Source: Nocardia carnea NBRC 14403
GTDB lineage: Bacteria; Actinomycetota; Actinomycetes; Mycobacteriales; Mycobacteriaceae
Reading direction: 5' to 3'
DNA: 64,000 nucleotides
Assembly: GCF_000308515.1 (NCBI RefSeq)
Contig: NZ_BAFV01000022.1
Span: 186,001-250,000 of the forward strand
Position 1 is the first letter of the stretch. Every line of letters starts with the position of its first letter. This document shows, piece after piece, positions 46,293 to 55,392 of this stretch. Under the pieces are notes generated by a model. That model was not told the origin of the DNA, did not search any database, and saw nothing but the letters and a program-made list of their open reading frames with translations. The position numbers were made by a program, and so were the translations under genes.

Positions 46293-46601
46293 GTGAGTGT
46301 CCTGGGCGTCGATCCGGACGGCCTCCGCAATACCGGACCGCGATTCGGTGCGGTGGCCGACGATATCACCAGCGCGGCAGAACAATTGCGTCGCGTGCTC
46401 GACACCGAGGGGCAGTGCTGGGGCACCGACCAGGTAGGTCAGGCGTTCGCCAAGCGCTACACACCCGACCCGGGACTGAAGGCCATACAGGACGTACGGG
46501 ATGCGTTCACCAGATATGGAGAAGATGTGGTGACCCTGGCCGACAATGTGGAGGCCCAGGAACAGATCATCTCCGGAAATCTGGGCTCGGCTGCGTCCTG
46601 A
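46293..46601 (+). CDS. WXG100 family protein, partner of the giant toxin
   Basis: 102 aa from GTG 46293. A helical hairpin with CWGTDQVGQAFAKRY at the turn (WGT in place of WxG) and a first helix FGAVADDITSAAEQLRRVLD. The size is that of EsxA/EsxB-type proteins. Its TGA shares a base with the ATG of the toxin gene (TGATG), so the two are tightly coupled. It probably forms a heterodimer with the WXG-like N-terminus of the toxin for type VII export. Confidence 0.85.
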   Translation: MSVLGVDPDGLRNTGPRFGAVADDITSAAEQLRRVLDTEGQCWGTDQVGQAFAKRYTPDPGLKAIQDVRDAFTRYGEDVVTLADNVEAQEQIISGNLGSAAS

Positions 46602-49600
46602 TGGGTATCGAGATCCCGGACGAACTGCAATGGGTCGCCAAATGGGTTGTGGGGGCCGGGGATTGGCCGGAAGCCGACGAGACGGCCATACGGCGGATCG
46701 CCGATGCGTGGAACGGTATGGCGACGGCGCTCGAGGAGAGCTCCGGTGACGCGAACCTCACCATGCAGGCCGCGCTGACCGCACTCCACTCGGGCGAATC
46801 GCATACCGCGCTCAGCGCGCACTGGGACTTGGTCGGCGGCAAGGACGACGCCGCGCTACCGAAGCTGATCGAGCATTGCCGATGGCTGGCCGACCAGGCC
46901 GATGACGGGGCGCTCGATATCGAGCACACCAAGCTGGCGATCATCACTGCCATGGTCCTGCTCGCCGCCGAACTGGTGGTGGCGGGGTTGACCGCATGGA
47001 CCGGTGTGGGTGCGGTGGCCGGTGCCGCGGCACGGGTCGCCACTCAGGCCGGGATTCGCATAGCGATCCAGATGTTGATCAAGAGGCTGGCCACCGTGGT
47101 CGGAAAGGGCGTGCTTTTCGGAGTCCTCGAAGGCGGCGCGGGTGAACTGATCCCGCACCTGATCCAGTTCGCCTCGGGAGAACGGACGGGACTGAACGAC
47201 GAGGACTGGGCGGGGCTCAGGGGCAGCGCTATCGCCGGTGCGGTGGGTGGCGCCGTGGGCGGTGGTCTGGGATCCGGCGGGCTTGCCGCACCGTTGACCA
47301 ACCAGGTGGGCTCCACTGTCGGGAAGACCGTCACCGAACTCGGTGTCGAGAGTGCGGCCGGGGTCGCCGGGAATGTCGCGGGAACCGTGGCCGTCGGTGG
47401 CGAATTGACTTTGGAGACCTTCACTTCCGGAGCCGCCGGTGGCGCCGCCGAGCGCGGGGCCTCCGCGGCGGGGGAAGCCGCGGGCACACATTTCGGCCAA
47501 GGCGCCCCCTCCGTCCCTGAGACCGGGAGCCCGGCCGATACCGATCCGAGCAGCCCCGCATCAACCCCCTCGGAGTCCGGCACTCCCGCGCAGCCGGACA
47601 ACGGCGCACCCGGCGAGCAGACCGCGACACAGCCCGCCGCCACCGGGGCAGATCCGGACACCGGCTCCACCCCGAGCAGCGAATCCCCGAATTCCGCGCC
47701 GCAGAACGACTCCGCATCCACCACCTCGGCCAGTCCGGCATCGACTCCCGAAAGCACCCCCACTCCGACCGATTCCGGATCGGCACCCGAAAGTGCCGGG
47801 CCGGCACCAACTCCGGATAGCCAGGCCGCCCCGGGGGATACCTCTACCCCGTCCTCGCCCGACAGCCCGGCTTCGACGACGGACAGCACCTCACCGGGCA
47901 GTAGCCCCAACTCGTCACCCGACACGCCCGACACTGCCGGCGACGTGCCCGGCACTGCCCCCGATAGACCCGACACCCCAACCTCCGACAGCCCCCCACC
48001 GGGCAGCAGCCCCGACCTCTCCCCTGATCCTCCCAGCACCACACCCAACACATCGGATACCCCGCAGACGGTCCTGCCCGACGGAACAGTGCCGGGTAGC
48101 AGCCTCAACCTGCCACCGGACCTACCCAGCCCCACGCCGGCCACCTCGGATGCCCCCTCCGCGCCGACAACGGGCGACACCTCCACCCCGCACACCTCCG
48201 GCACTCCGACGAGCACCGACAACCCCGCCGGCACCAGCGCAGCGGCGACCACCACAACAACGGGCACCCCCGCCACCTCGACACCGCCCTCCGCCGTACC
48301 TCTCTCCGGCACCCCCACTTCGCAGGCCACCGAGGGCAGTCATCGGCCGAACACCGCTGCGCCCACAGCCGAGGCCGGACCGGCGGGAGCGCCACGGACC
48401 ACCACCGATCCGGCCCGCGGAATCCCCCCGGGCCGCGCACCGGAAGCACCGAGTGCGGGCCCCCCGCGCCCGGCCCGCGGCGACCTCGAACGTTCCGGCC
48501 AACCCGCCGACCGTCCCGCGCACCGCCTCGAACGACCGCGAGAAGCGGCGGGCCTGAACCCCTTTCGCCGGTCGCGACCGACCCCGGCACCCGATGCCGG
48601 TAGATCGAGACCGTACGGGGAAAGCGATAGTCCGAGGCCCGGTCACCGCTCCTGGGATCACCCGCCACCGCACCGACCCCCGGATGCCGGCACACCCGCA
48701 CGCTCCGCCGAGCCCGCTGAACCTGTCGCGCCCCGACCAACGGACGACTCGCTCACCCCGGGGACCCACAACGAGACCGCACCGCTGGAATCCCATCCTC
48801 CGGATCGTCGGGCCCTCACCTCGCACGAACTCGCGGACCGCGCCAATCGCACGAACATGCTCAGAGCGATGCTCAACTACGCGCAGGAGAACAATCTCAC
48901 CTTCGAGGAAGTTCAACGGGAAGTGCGAGCCGGCGATCTCCTGATCGACCCGAACTGGGAAATTTTCCCCAGACTACAGATCCAGGAAGTCGATGCGCTG
49001 CCGCCGCCGGACAATTTCGACGAAGCTTACTTGAACGCGGTTCTCGAGCATCACTACTCGCACAACCGCCGGGTCTCGCCCTACGACAGTATGGCCGACC
49101 CTACGTTCGAACCGGGCTGCCCGGACAATGAGCTACCCGCTCATATCACCCGTGACATGCCGGCGGACGCACTGGCCGACGCTGTGGATCCGGTTGCCGA
49201 CAACCTCTTTCTGAATCAAGAAGGCGACGACGCGGTCGTGTGGCGTGATCGCTCCGCCGGCGACGCCTTTCTTCGCCAGGAGAACGCGCTGTTCCGTATG
49301 GAAAGCAGAGGGCCGGCCGAAATCGGCGGCCTCGGTGGGTTCCACTGCCGCAGGCCGGGCGACCCCAACCTCGGGGCGCACACCGGCCAGGCCACCAACG
49401 GCGGTGGATGTGTCTCGTTCTCCAACAGTCCGGAACATGTGCTCCAGCGTGAAGACTCGCTGAGCGTCGATATGCACGGAGTCGAACAACTGCCCAACGG
49501 GTTGTATCGGCAGACGCGCTACATGTACGAGGCATATCATCCCTTCGGTGTCGACGTGGAGTCCTCACATCGCGACACGGGCAATCCCAGCGGTCACCGG

Positions 49601-52417
49601 GAAGCGGAAGTTCTCGCACCGGGCGGACTTTCCTCCGACGTGATCTATCGCGTATGGACACGCGAAATCGTGTTCGACCCCGATAACTGGAACCAGATAG
49701 TCAGCGCCCGGGTGCTACCACCCATCTACAATCCCAATTTCCGATACAGCGATCACCCGAATTTCACCTCACCGGAGAATTCCTCCGCGCCGCCGACGGA
49801 CCCCGCGCCCGCACCACCACAGCCGGCTACGACCCCGGGCCCCGATCCGGGCCGGGCACCGGAAAACGAACCACCCTCGAACCCTTACCGAGCACCCGAC
49901 AGCAACAACGAACAACCTCGACGCCGCTTCGCCACCGACCCCCTCCCCGGCGACCCCATCTGGGACCCAGCCGACATCGCGAACCTCCTCGGCAGGGACT
50001 CCGCGGAGAGCAACCCTGCGCTCCCGCCACAATCCCGAGCGACGCCCGAGCCGGCGCAGCGGGACTCCGCCGGCCGCACCGACACCGATCCTCGAGCTCA
50101 CGGATTCCCCCAAGGGCAGCCGGCTCCGGCACTGCACCAGGCGCCCGCCACGAATACGGGCATACCGGAATTCCCCGCTGCACGGACAGATAACGCGACG
50201 AACTCCGGCCCGGCCCGGGCACCGGAAAGCGTGCCGCCCGCTGTTCCGCACGCCCCGGAAAACGGTTCAGCACAGCCACCGGCGCCGCGCGGTGACACCA
50301 GGACTCACCCCGATCATCACGCCCCGCCGAATGCTCCCGCGCCCCGGTCGACGGAGGCGAGTCCAGGGCTTCGCACACCGACTCCGGGAACCCCGGCTGT
50401 GCAACCAGGCAACGGCGGGGTCGCTAGTCCTCATGGGAATGCCCCGGTCGCGGCCCCTCATCGCACGCCGGAAGGTATCGCGTCCCACCCCGGCCACCGT
50501 GCGCCGGAGACTAATTCACCGGCCCGGGCCGACCGACCGCAGACGCCCGGCCCGGCCCGTCCGCAAGACGGTCGAAGCCCCGTCGGCGACGGCCGACGCA
50601 CCGACACGCCGGCCGCCCCCGCCCCCCGCCCACAGAATCCACCGAACCCCACGCGCGTTTTCCGCGAAGATTGCCGTCAGCTCCCGCCGGTCCAGGGACG
50701 CGTAACACCGGTCGCACCGGCGGCACGTCCACGGTCCGGGCCCGCGTACAGCGTCCGGCATGTCGATATCGCAGGGAATCCGCCATGGCGGATCACCGTC
50801 GCCACGATCGCGGTCCATGTGAGTGCGCCTCCGGATGTGCCCCGCGCGGATGCGCATCGGGTGATGGAATCCGTACAGACAACGGTCGACAGCACCTTCA
50901 ACCGCGGCTACGAACTCCCGGGCGGCGAACGGATCCTGCTCGATATCGTCTACACCAACGATCCGGCGGCCGCGAATGTCCGGGTTTCTGTCGATCCCCG
51001 GCAGAACGGGCCGAACGTCTGGAATCCGCATCACGCGGATCCCGGCACTCTCGCGGGCTTCGTGCGCGACCAGTTGGGAATCGGCCCGAGCCGACCAGGG
51101 GATCCCGGCCTGAACACCGCGGACCTCCGCGTGATCGGCAACGATATCGCCACCGCGAATACCCGCGCCCCCTTCGCCGACCCTTCCCAGGGCCGAGTCT
51201 TCGCGGATGGATACCTCCGGCCTGTCGAACGCCCGGAATACCAGGCCGCCGTCGAGGACGCCCTGCGCACCGGCGACCACTTCCAGATGTTCGCCGACCC
51301 ACGAACAAATCCCTACTTCTCGCGGATCAACGACGGCGGTACCAGCGTTCCCGGCCGCAACAACAATTGCGTCGAAAGCTGCATGGCTCTCCTCTCGTCG
51401 TTCTTCGGTCGGCCCCTGGTCGCCGCGCCGTGCTGGCGAGCCGAGCAACCCGATGCGCACGGGCGGGTGACGGCCGGCGAGGCCGACAGCCTGCGGCGCG
51501 CGGCAGCCTGGCTCGGCCAGGACCTGCGGTCCGGATTCGACCTCGGCAGCACCATCAACGAGCAATTCCGCGGCCTGCACGATCAAGTCGCCCGCATGGG
51601 GCCGGGTGCCGCGGCGTTCGTGGTCAACCAATGGCATGCCCGTGACCCCGCCACCAGAGAATTCCAGTACAGCCCCGACGGCCGGCCTGTCACCGACGGC
51701 AACCACGCCATCGCCATCGTCTACCCGCTCGGCGCCGACGGCCCGGTATGGGTGGACCCCCAGGGCAACCGCCTGGCCGAAGGCCCGCCGCAGGACCTGA
51801 TCGCCGACTCGGCCGGCCTATGGTTCAACGTCATTCCCTCCCCGATAGGCGCACCCTATGCCGGCACCGTTCCAAACCGGAGCGCAGGTGGAAGCCCACC
51901 TGGACCAGGCCCGGCCCGACCAGGAGTGCTTCCCGGGGACCCCAGACCACCGATATCCGCAGAAGGAGGACGGAGCAGCGATCCCCCGCCGCCAGGGCAG
52001 GATCCAGGGCCGGCGTCTGAACGACAGCAAGCGCTCGAACATGTCCTGGCGGATCTGGAACGCGACGGCGTCGAGGTCCGATCCGATGAGGAAGCCAACG
52101 CCTACCTCGACTTCTGCGCCCGGATGCAGGGCATCGAACCCGATCAGGTGCATGCGGTAAGCCTCGGCGAGGACCTGATCATGGTCCGGCGCGAGCACGC
52201 CTCGAACGTACGGGTTCTACGTGAAGAATGGATACACACCCGCCAGGCCGCCGCCGGCCAGGTCTCTACGGGGGCCGATGGGGGATCGGTCCTGGACAAC
52301 GAAATCCGAGCACGGGAAATAATCTTGGAGAACCGGAGTACATGGTGCATCACGGCCGAGGAGGTCGCTGAGATAGAAGAGGAGATAAGAATTATGCGTG
52401 AGAGAGGGCGATACTGA
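46601..52417 (+). CDS. 1,938-aa type VII polymorphic toxin: WXG/CpnT-like N-terminus, ADP-ribosyltransferase-like, papain-like and C-terminal domains
   Basis: Residues 1-100 (IPDELQWVAKWVVGAGDWPE, WNGMATALEESSGDANL) are the WXG-like channel-protein N-terminal domain. Hydrophobic helices follow (about 108-240), then a Pro/Ser/Thr-rich linker to about 740. A first toxic-type domain at about 800-1045 has Arg in LFRMESRGP (899), GGGCVSFSNSPEHV (about 935) and HREAEVLAPGGL (about 998), the R, S-x-S and E-x-E order of scabin/pierisin ADP-ribosyltransferases. After a second linker a domain at about 1370-1760 carries Cys1590 (NNNCVESCMALL), His1702 (GNHAIAIVYP) and Asp1719 (VWVDPQGN), as in papain-fold glutamine deamidase toxins. 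The last 130 residues carry REEWIHTRQ and ITAEEVAEIEEEIRIMRERG. Confidence 0.8.
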   Translation: MGIEIPDELQWVAKWVVGAGDWPEADETAIRRIADAWNGMATALEESSGDANLTMQAALTALHSGESHTALSAHWDLVGGKDDAALPKLIEHCRWLADQADDGALDIEHTKLAIITAMVLLAAELVVAGLTAWTGVGAVAGAAARVATQAGIRIAIQMLIKRLATVVGKGVLFGVLEGGAGELIPHLIQFASGERTGLNDEDWAGLRGSAIAGAVGGAVGGGLGSGGLAAPLTNQVGSTVGKTVTELGVESAAGVAGNVAGTVAVGGELTLETFTSGAAGGAAERGASAAGEAAGTHFGQGAPSVPETGSPADTDPSSPASTPSESGTPAQPDNGAPGEQTATQPAATGADPDTGSTPSSESPNSAPQNDSASTTSASPASTPESTPTPTDSGSAPESAGPAPTPDSQAAPGDTSTPSSPDSPASTTDSTSPGSSPNSSPDTPDTAGDVPGTAPDRPDTPTSDSPPPGSSPDLSPDPPSTTPNTSDTPQTVLPDGTVPGSSLNLPPDLPSPTPATSDAPSAPTTGDTSTPHTSGTPTSTDNPAGTSAAATTTTTGTPATSTPPSAVPLSGTPTSQATEGSHRPNTAAPTAEAGPAGAPRTTTDPARGIPPGRAPEAPSAGPPRPARGDLERSGQPADRPAHRLERPREAAGLNPFRRSRPTPAPDAGRSRPYGESDSPRPGHRSWDHPPPHRPPDAGTPARSAEPAEPVAPRPTDDSLTPGTHNETAPLESHPPDRRALTSHELADRANRTNMLRAMLNYAQENNLTFEEVQREVRAGDLLIDPNWEIFPRLQIQEVDALPPPDNFDEAYLNAVLEHHYSHNRRVSPYDSMADPTFEPGCPDNELPAHITRDMPADALADAVDPVADNLFLNQEGDDAVVWRDRSAGDAFLRQENALFRMESRGPAEIGGLGGFHCRRPGDPNLGAHTGQATNGGGCVSFSNSPEHVLQREDSLSVDMHGVEQLPNGLYRQTRYMYEAYHPFGVDVESSHRDTGNPSGHREAEVLAPGGLSSDVIYRVWTREIVFDPDNWNQIVSARVLPPIYNPNFRYSDHPNFTSPENSSAPPTDPAPAPPQPATTPGPDPGRAPENEPPSNPYRAPDSNNEQPRRRFATDPLPGDPIWDPADIANLLGRDSAESNPALPPQSRATPEPAQRDSAGRTDTDPRAHGFPQGQPAPALHQAPATNTGIPEFPAARTDNATNSGPARAPESVPPAVPHAPENGSAQPPAPRGDTRTHPDHHAPPNAPAPRSTEASPGLRTPTPGTPAVQPGNGGVASPHGNAPVAAPHRTPEGIASHPGHRAPETNSPARADRPQTPGPARPQDGRSPVGDGRRTDTPAAPAPRPQNPPNPTRVFREDCRQLPPVQGRVTPVAPAARPRSGPAYSVRHVDIAGNPPWRITVATIAVHVSAPPDVPRADAHRVMESVQTTVDSTFNRGYELPGGERILLDIVYTNDPAAANVRVSVDPRQNGPNVWNPHHADPGTLAGFVRDQLGIGPSRPGDPGLNTADLRVIGNDIATANTRAPFADPSQGRVFADGYLRPVERPEYQAAVEDALRTGDHFQMFADPRTNPYFSRINDGGTSVPGRNNNCVESCMALLSSFFGRPLVAAPCWRAEQPDAHGRVTAGEADSLRRAAAWLGQDLRSGFDLGSTINEQFRGLHDQVARMGPGAAAFVVNQWHARDPATREFQYSPDGRPVTDGNHAIAIVYPLGADGPVWVDPQGNRLAEGPPQDLIADSAGLWFNVIPSPIGAPYAGTVPNRSAGGSPPGPGPARPGVLPGDPRPPISAEGGRSSDPPPPGQDPGPASERQQALEHVLADLERDGVEVRSDEEANAYLDFCARMQGIEPDQVHAVSLGEDLIMVRREHASNVRVLREEWIHTRQAAAGQVSTGADGGSVLDNEIRAREIILENRSTWCITAEEVAEIEEEIRIMRERGRY
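51828..51908 (+). repeat. Duplicated junction, copy A, inside the toxin gene
   Basis: ACGTCATTCCCTCC onward matches 52826-52907 at 16 of 16 bases and then, after one missing C, at about 80% over 65 bases. In frame 51858 it still encodes an immunity-like start, MPAPFQTGAQVEAHLDQ, although the toxin is read in another frame. Confidence 0.8.
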
Positions 52418-52418
52418 T

Positions 52419-52673
52419 ATGAGCACGGGGGAAGGGCCACCAGAGGTCCCCGACTTCATCCGCAAAAAGCATCCCGAGATGCCTGCCGTCGTGCTGGCCA
52501 TCCACCAGCACGACGCGAGCGAAGAAGTAAGTGCGACATGTTACAAATGCAAAGCCGTGCTGCGGGTAACCGACCTTCGTGAATTCGGCGTACTCGAGGT
52601 TGAATGCGGTAACGGGTGCACACGCTACCGCCAGCGTACGCCCCCCGCCGATCCGTCAACGAAACCGACGTGA
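52419..52673 (+). CDS. 84-aa zinc-ribbon-like protein after the toxin gene
   Basis: ATG 52419 starts one base after the toxin stop. CYKCKAVLRV and CGNGC give a CxxC...CxxxC arrangement around VTDLREFGVLEVE, like a small zinc ribbon. The N-terminus (PPEVPDFIRKKHPEMPAVVL) is helical. Such a gene next to a polymorphic toxin is a candidate immunity protein or cofactor. No established family recognised. Confidence 0.65.
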   Translation: MSTGEGPPEVPDFIRKKHPEMPAVVLAIHQHDASEEVSATCYKCKAVLRVTDLREFGVLEVECGNGCTRYRQRTPPADPSTKPT

Positions 52674-52825
52674 AAAATTTGAAGTCCGGAATGCGCTCCA
52701 TTCCTGACGGAATCTCGTATCCTTCACCGGCTCGCGAGATCTTCCCGACCACCATCCATCGCCGAGGGATGCGAGGAAAGTGCGCGTCAGAATTCCGGAA
52801 CGAAATCGGCCGACATAGTGAGTCG

Positions 52826-52907
52826 ACGTCATTCCCTCCCCCGATAGGAGCACCCGATGCCGGCACAGTTCCAGACCGAGGAACAGGTGAAAACCCATCT
52901 GGCACAG
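52826..52907 (+). repeat. Duplicated junction, copy B, at the Imm35-like gene start
   Basis: Partner of 51828-51908. It covers the leader and first 17 codons of the immunity-like gene at 52857. Confidence 0.8.
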
Positions 52908-53450
52908 ATCCTCGAACCCGACCGGGAGTACCGGATCTACCAGATCGATCACGGGTGGGTGTGCTCCCCGATACCGACCCAGTACGAAACCTCGACCCAA
53001 CAGGACGTCGGGATGCCGAAACTGGTAGTCGACGCGGAGAACGGAGCGATCTACGAGTACCCGAGCTGGTCGCTCGGAATGATCACCAGCAGCTTCCACA
53101 CCTCCAAGGAGGCGGGCAGCCGACCCGAGGCCGTACAGATCTACCCCAGGCAAACCCCGCCCGCCGCATGGACCACGGAACCACCCCGAACTCACCATCG
53201 TGCCCCCCAGGTGCATATCCAGAAAGAATGGGAGGAGGCCCTGTCAGTCGGGTATACGGTGACCTTCGACAACCCGTTCCTGGCCGGCAAGCTGTTCATG
53301 CTGGGGATCAACAAGCAGACCCGCCACGTCCAGCCAATGGGGGATTTCCAGCCCGGCGACCGGACACCGGAACAGGTGGCGGCGTGGATCACGCAGTACC
53401 GCCTCAACAACCGGGGGGCATGGCCCGACCGGGGGAGTTTCGACCACTAG
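52857..53450 (+). CDS. YrhB/Imm35-like candidate immunity protein
   Basis: 197 aa. PAQFQTEEQVKTHLAQILEP, EYRIYQIDHGWVCSP and PKLVVDAENGAIYEYPSWSL have the YrhB/immunity-35 fold: a helix and a sheet ending in V-V-D-x-x-x-G. The C-terminal half (QKEWEEALSVGYTVTFDNPF, TPEQVAAWITQYRLNNR) could be a second domain. Imm35-type proteins neutralise papain-like peptidase or deamidase toxins in other bacteria, matching the toxin's papain-like domain. A second, broken copy of its first 20 codons lies inside the toxin gene. Confidence 0.75.
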   Translation: MPAQFQTEEQVKTHLAQILEPDREYRIYQIDHGWVCSPIPTQYETSTQQDVGMPKLVVDAENGAIYEYPSWSLGMITSSFHTSKEAGSRPEAVQIYPRQTPPAAWTTEPPRTHHRAPQVHIQKEWEEALSVGYTVTFDNPFLAGKLFMLGINKQTRHVQPMGDFQPGDRTPEQVAAWITQYRLNNRGAWPDRGSFDH

Positions 53451-53524
53451 ACCCGACACCCCCCACCACCGCGGGCGCCCGACCAGACACGGATCCTCCG
53501 TCCGGCCGTGAACCATCCTTCCGC

Positions 53525-54046
53525 ATGCTCGATGCGGAAGCCCCCGAGATCCGAGATCTCGTCGATCTGCAGCGTGCGGCCCGGCGGGCAGCGCATGTGG
53601 GTTTGGTCACCCGGGACGCAATCAAGGGATGCACCGACGTCGAAGTAGACGAATTGAAGTCCGCTCAGTCAGTATCCGAATTACCATTTTCTTACCGCGA
53701 GTTCCTCTTGTTCAGCGGGAAGACTCCGTACTGGTTGAGCCTCGGCGGTGAGTGGGACTACGAATGGGTCCTGGAAGCAAAGGTAGTCGCCCGCGAGATC
53801 GTGGAGGAAGATTACGAAGGGGATTTTTCGCCGTTTGCCGAATCATTTATATTCGAGACACACCAGGGCTACATGTTCAATTTCTTCAGAAAAGAGGACC
53901 TACCGTCCAACGATCCGTACTTCTGGATATACACCGGAGGAAGACCACTCCGGAGAAGCAGCGCTACCTTCTCGGAATGGATTCGCAGAAATTTTGCAGA
54001 GTTGCCACGAAGGGCGGAACTGGGCGACAGACTCCACCGGAGGTGA
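53525..54046 (+). CDS. SMI1/KNR4 (SUKH) family candidate immunity protein
   Basis: 173 aa from ATG 53525. An ATG at 53420, overlapping the previous gene by 31 bases, would add a Pro-rich 35-residue extension. VDELKSAQSVSELPFSYREF, LLFSGKTPYWLSLGGEWDYE, FIFETHQGYMFNFFRKEDLP and ATFSEWIRRNFAEL match the SUKH superfamily, the commonest immunity fold beside polymorphic nuclease and deaminase toxins. Which toxin domain it matches is not known. Confidence 0.75.
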   Translation: MLDAEAPEIRDLVDLQRAARRAAHVGLVTRDAIKGCTDVEVDELKSAQSVSELPFSYREFLLFSGKTPYWLSLGGEWDYEWVLEAKVVAREIVEEDYEGDFSPFAESFIFETHQGYMFNFFRKEDLPSNDPYFWIYTGGRPLRRSSATFSEWIRRNFAELPRRAELGDRLHRR

Positions 54047-54129
54047 CGACCTCATCACCCCGACCCGTATTTCCTCTACCCAACCCATAACCCGACCACA
54101 GTACAACCCATTGATCCGGAGGGGTTTTC

Positions 54130-54819
54130 ATGACCGACGTTCGCATATTCAATCGGCTCGGAAGGCCTGCACTTCCACCGATATCGGAAAACGATCGGGC
54201 AACCGCACGCAGGAGCCCCGGGAAGTGGTTCTACTACGTGGATCCCGCGGTCAGTCGCGACGGACCGATCTTTCCGGAGAATGTGATGTCCGGACGGAAA
54301 GCCGATGACGCGGGCAATGTGAGCGAAGAATACTGGATGAACGACGGATTCATTCCCGCCCCGAGTACAGCGGGAATGAATTTCGCCAACGAATTCGAAA
54401 TGATATTCTGGCGGACCATGAAGGGGTACTGCCGTGCCGGCGACTTCGTACGGGGACTTTCCGGAGCGGAATTATTGGCAGTTGCGCTCGAAGATATGCC
54501 TGATAAGGCGCCTCTGAAATACGAGGGCGAAGAAAGGGTGCTCGAGGTATACACATCGGCAAAGTTCCTACCCGCAGACACCAATCCCTTCCTTCGAATA
54601 TCGCTGACCGGAATGTACATTCTGGACTACATCTGCCCCATTGAGAACAGTGTCATACATTTCAACCCCGGGGGCGCACCGAGCATGGGTTTGTGGGGCT
54701 CCATGATCCTCTCGCTGTGGAACGAACTCAAAGAAGTCGACGCGCAGATCAAGGCGGACGAGGAACGGGGCATCGTATTCGATGTACCACCGGAACCCGG
54801 TCGCCCGAGGAGTATGTGA
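54130..54819 (+). CDS. 229-aa protein of the immunity array, family unrecognised
   Basis: ATG 54130 with GGAGGGG ahead. KWFYYVDPAVSRDGPIFPEN, DGFIPAPSTAGMNFANEFEM and GAELLAVALEDMPDKAPLKY are well-formed segments of an alpha/beta protein ending in LWNELKEVDAQIKADEERG. Moderate A/T content for the region suggests later acquisition. Position after two immunity-like genes makes it another immunity or type VII accessory candidate. Not assigned to a family. Confidence 0.6.
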   Translation: MTDVRIFNRLGRPALPPISENDRATARRSPGKWFYYVDPAVSRDGPIFPENVMSGRKADDAGNVSEEYWMNDGFIPAPSTAGMNFANEFEMIFWRTMKGYCRAGDFVRGLSGAELLAVALEDMPDKAPLKYEGEERVLEVYTSAKFLPADTNPFLRISLTGMYILDYICPIENSVIHFNPGGAPSMGLWGSMILSLWNELKEVDAQIKADEERGIVFDVPPEPGRPRSM

Positions 54820-55006
54820 GTCCTCGGAATCACCGTGTTCGACCGCGGGATTGCGCGCTTGGTCCCCAGGACCTCCCGAAACTGCCCGGTCTCGTCGCGC
54901 ATCGCGTAATCGGGCTCGACAGAAATCCGATTCGATCGGCGAACCGGTCCCGAGTACCCCGCAACGGACAAATCTGAGTCGAGCCGAAACAGGCTGTGGC
55001 GGAATC

Positions 55007-55051
55007 GGACAACTGCGCAAGCGATGGCGACGACGGGCCACGCAGTTGTCC
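55007..55051. terminator. Long inverted repeat at the end of the toxin-immunity array
   Basis: GGACAACTGCG (55007-55017) and CGCAGTTGTCC (55041-55051) are exact complements with a 23-nt loop. It lies between the convergent array and the 82-aa gene, so a bidirectional terminator is the simplest reading. The rest of 54820-55126 contains no gene that I can support. Confidence 0.5.
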
Positions 55052-55126
55052 CGTTCGGCCGGCAACCCCGGAGAGTGCCGGGGCGATGCCCGTCCGGATA
55101 TGCGACGAATATCAGGCGCGGAACAA

Positions 55127-55375
55127 CTAGAGGCCGTCTCCTATTGCTGGGGGATGCCACTCTTCGCTGGGTTCTTTGGCAGAGCGGCGATCGGTGTGCT
55201 CCAGCCAGCTTGCTCGGCTGTAGTAGCGATCCATCTCTTCCTCTTCTTCCGGTGTCGGTCCGCGGTGCTGGGGCGGAGCGAGGTCTCCCCGGGAGTCTGT
55301 GTCCTGTTCTGCTGCCTTCTCTCGAAGGAGTTGAAGGTATTCGGGCGGTAGGCCAGCGTACGGATCGTCGGTCAC
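55127..55375 (-). CDS. 82-aa acidic protein
   Basis: ATG 55373-55375. DDPYAGLPPEYLQLLREKAA, a run of five Glu (TPEEEEEMDRYYSRASW) and a short basic tail. It follows the membrane-protein gene by 17 nt on the same strand. Looks like a real small gene, function unknown; short acidic proteins are frequent partners of toxin loci. Confidence 0.55.
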   Translation of the reverse strand: MTDDPYAGLPPEYLQLLREKAAEQDTDSRGDLAPPQHRGPTPEEEEEMDRYYSRASWLEHTDRRSAKEPSEEWHPPAIGDGL

Positions 55376-55392
55376 ATCGGACTCCTCAACCT

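Noticed and set aside
47520..48700. Long alternative frames in the toxin linker (for example 428 aa on the minus strand)
   Set aside because: They are shadows of the Pro/Ser/Thr-rich linker, whose codon bias keeps other frames open. No ribosome sites or motifs.
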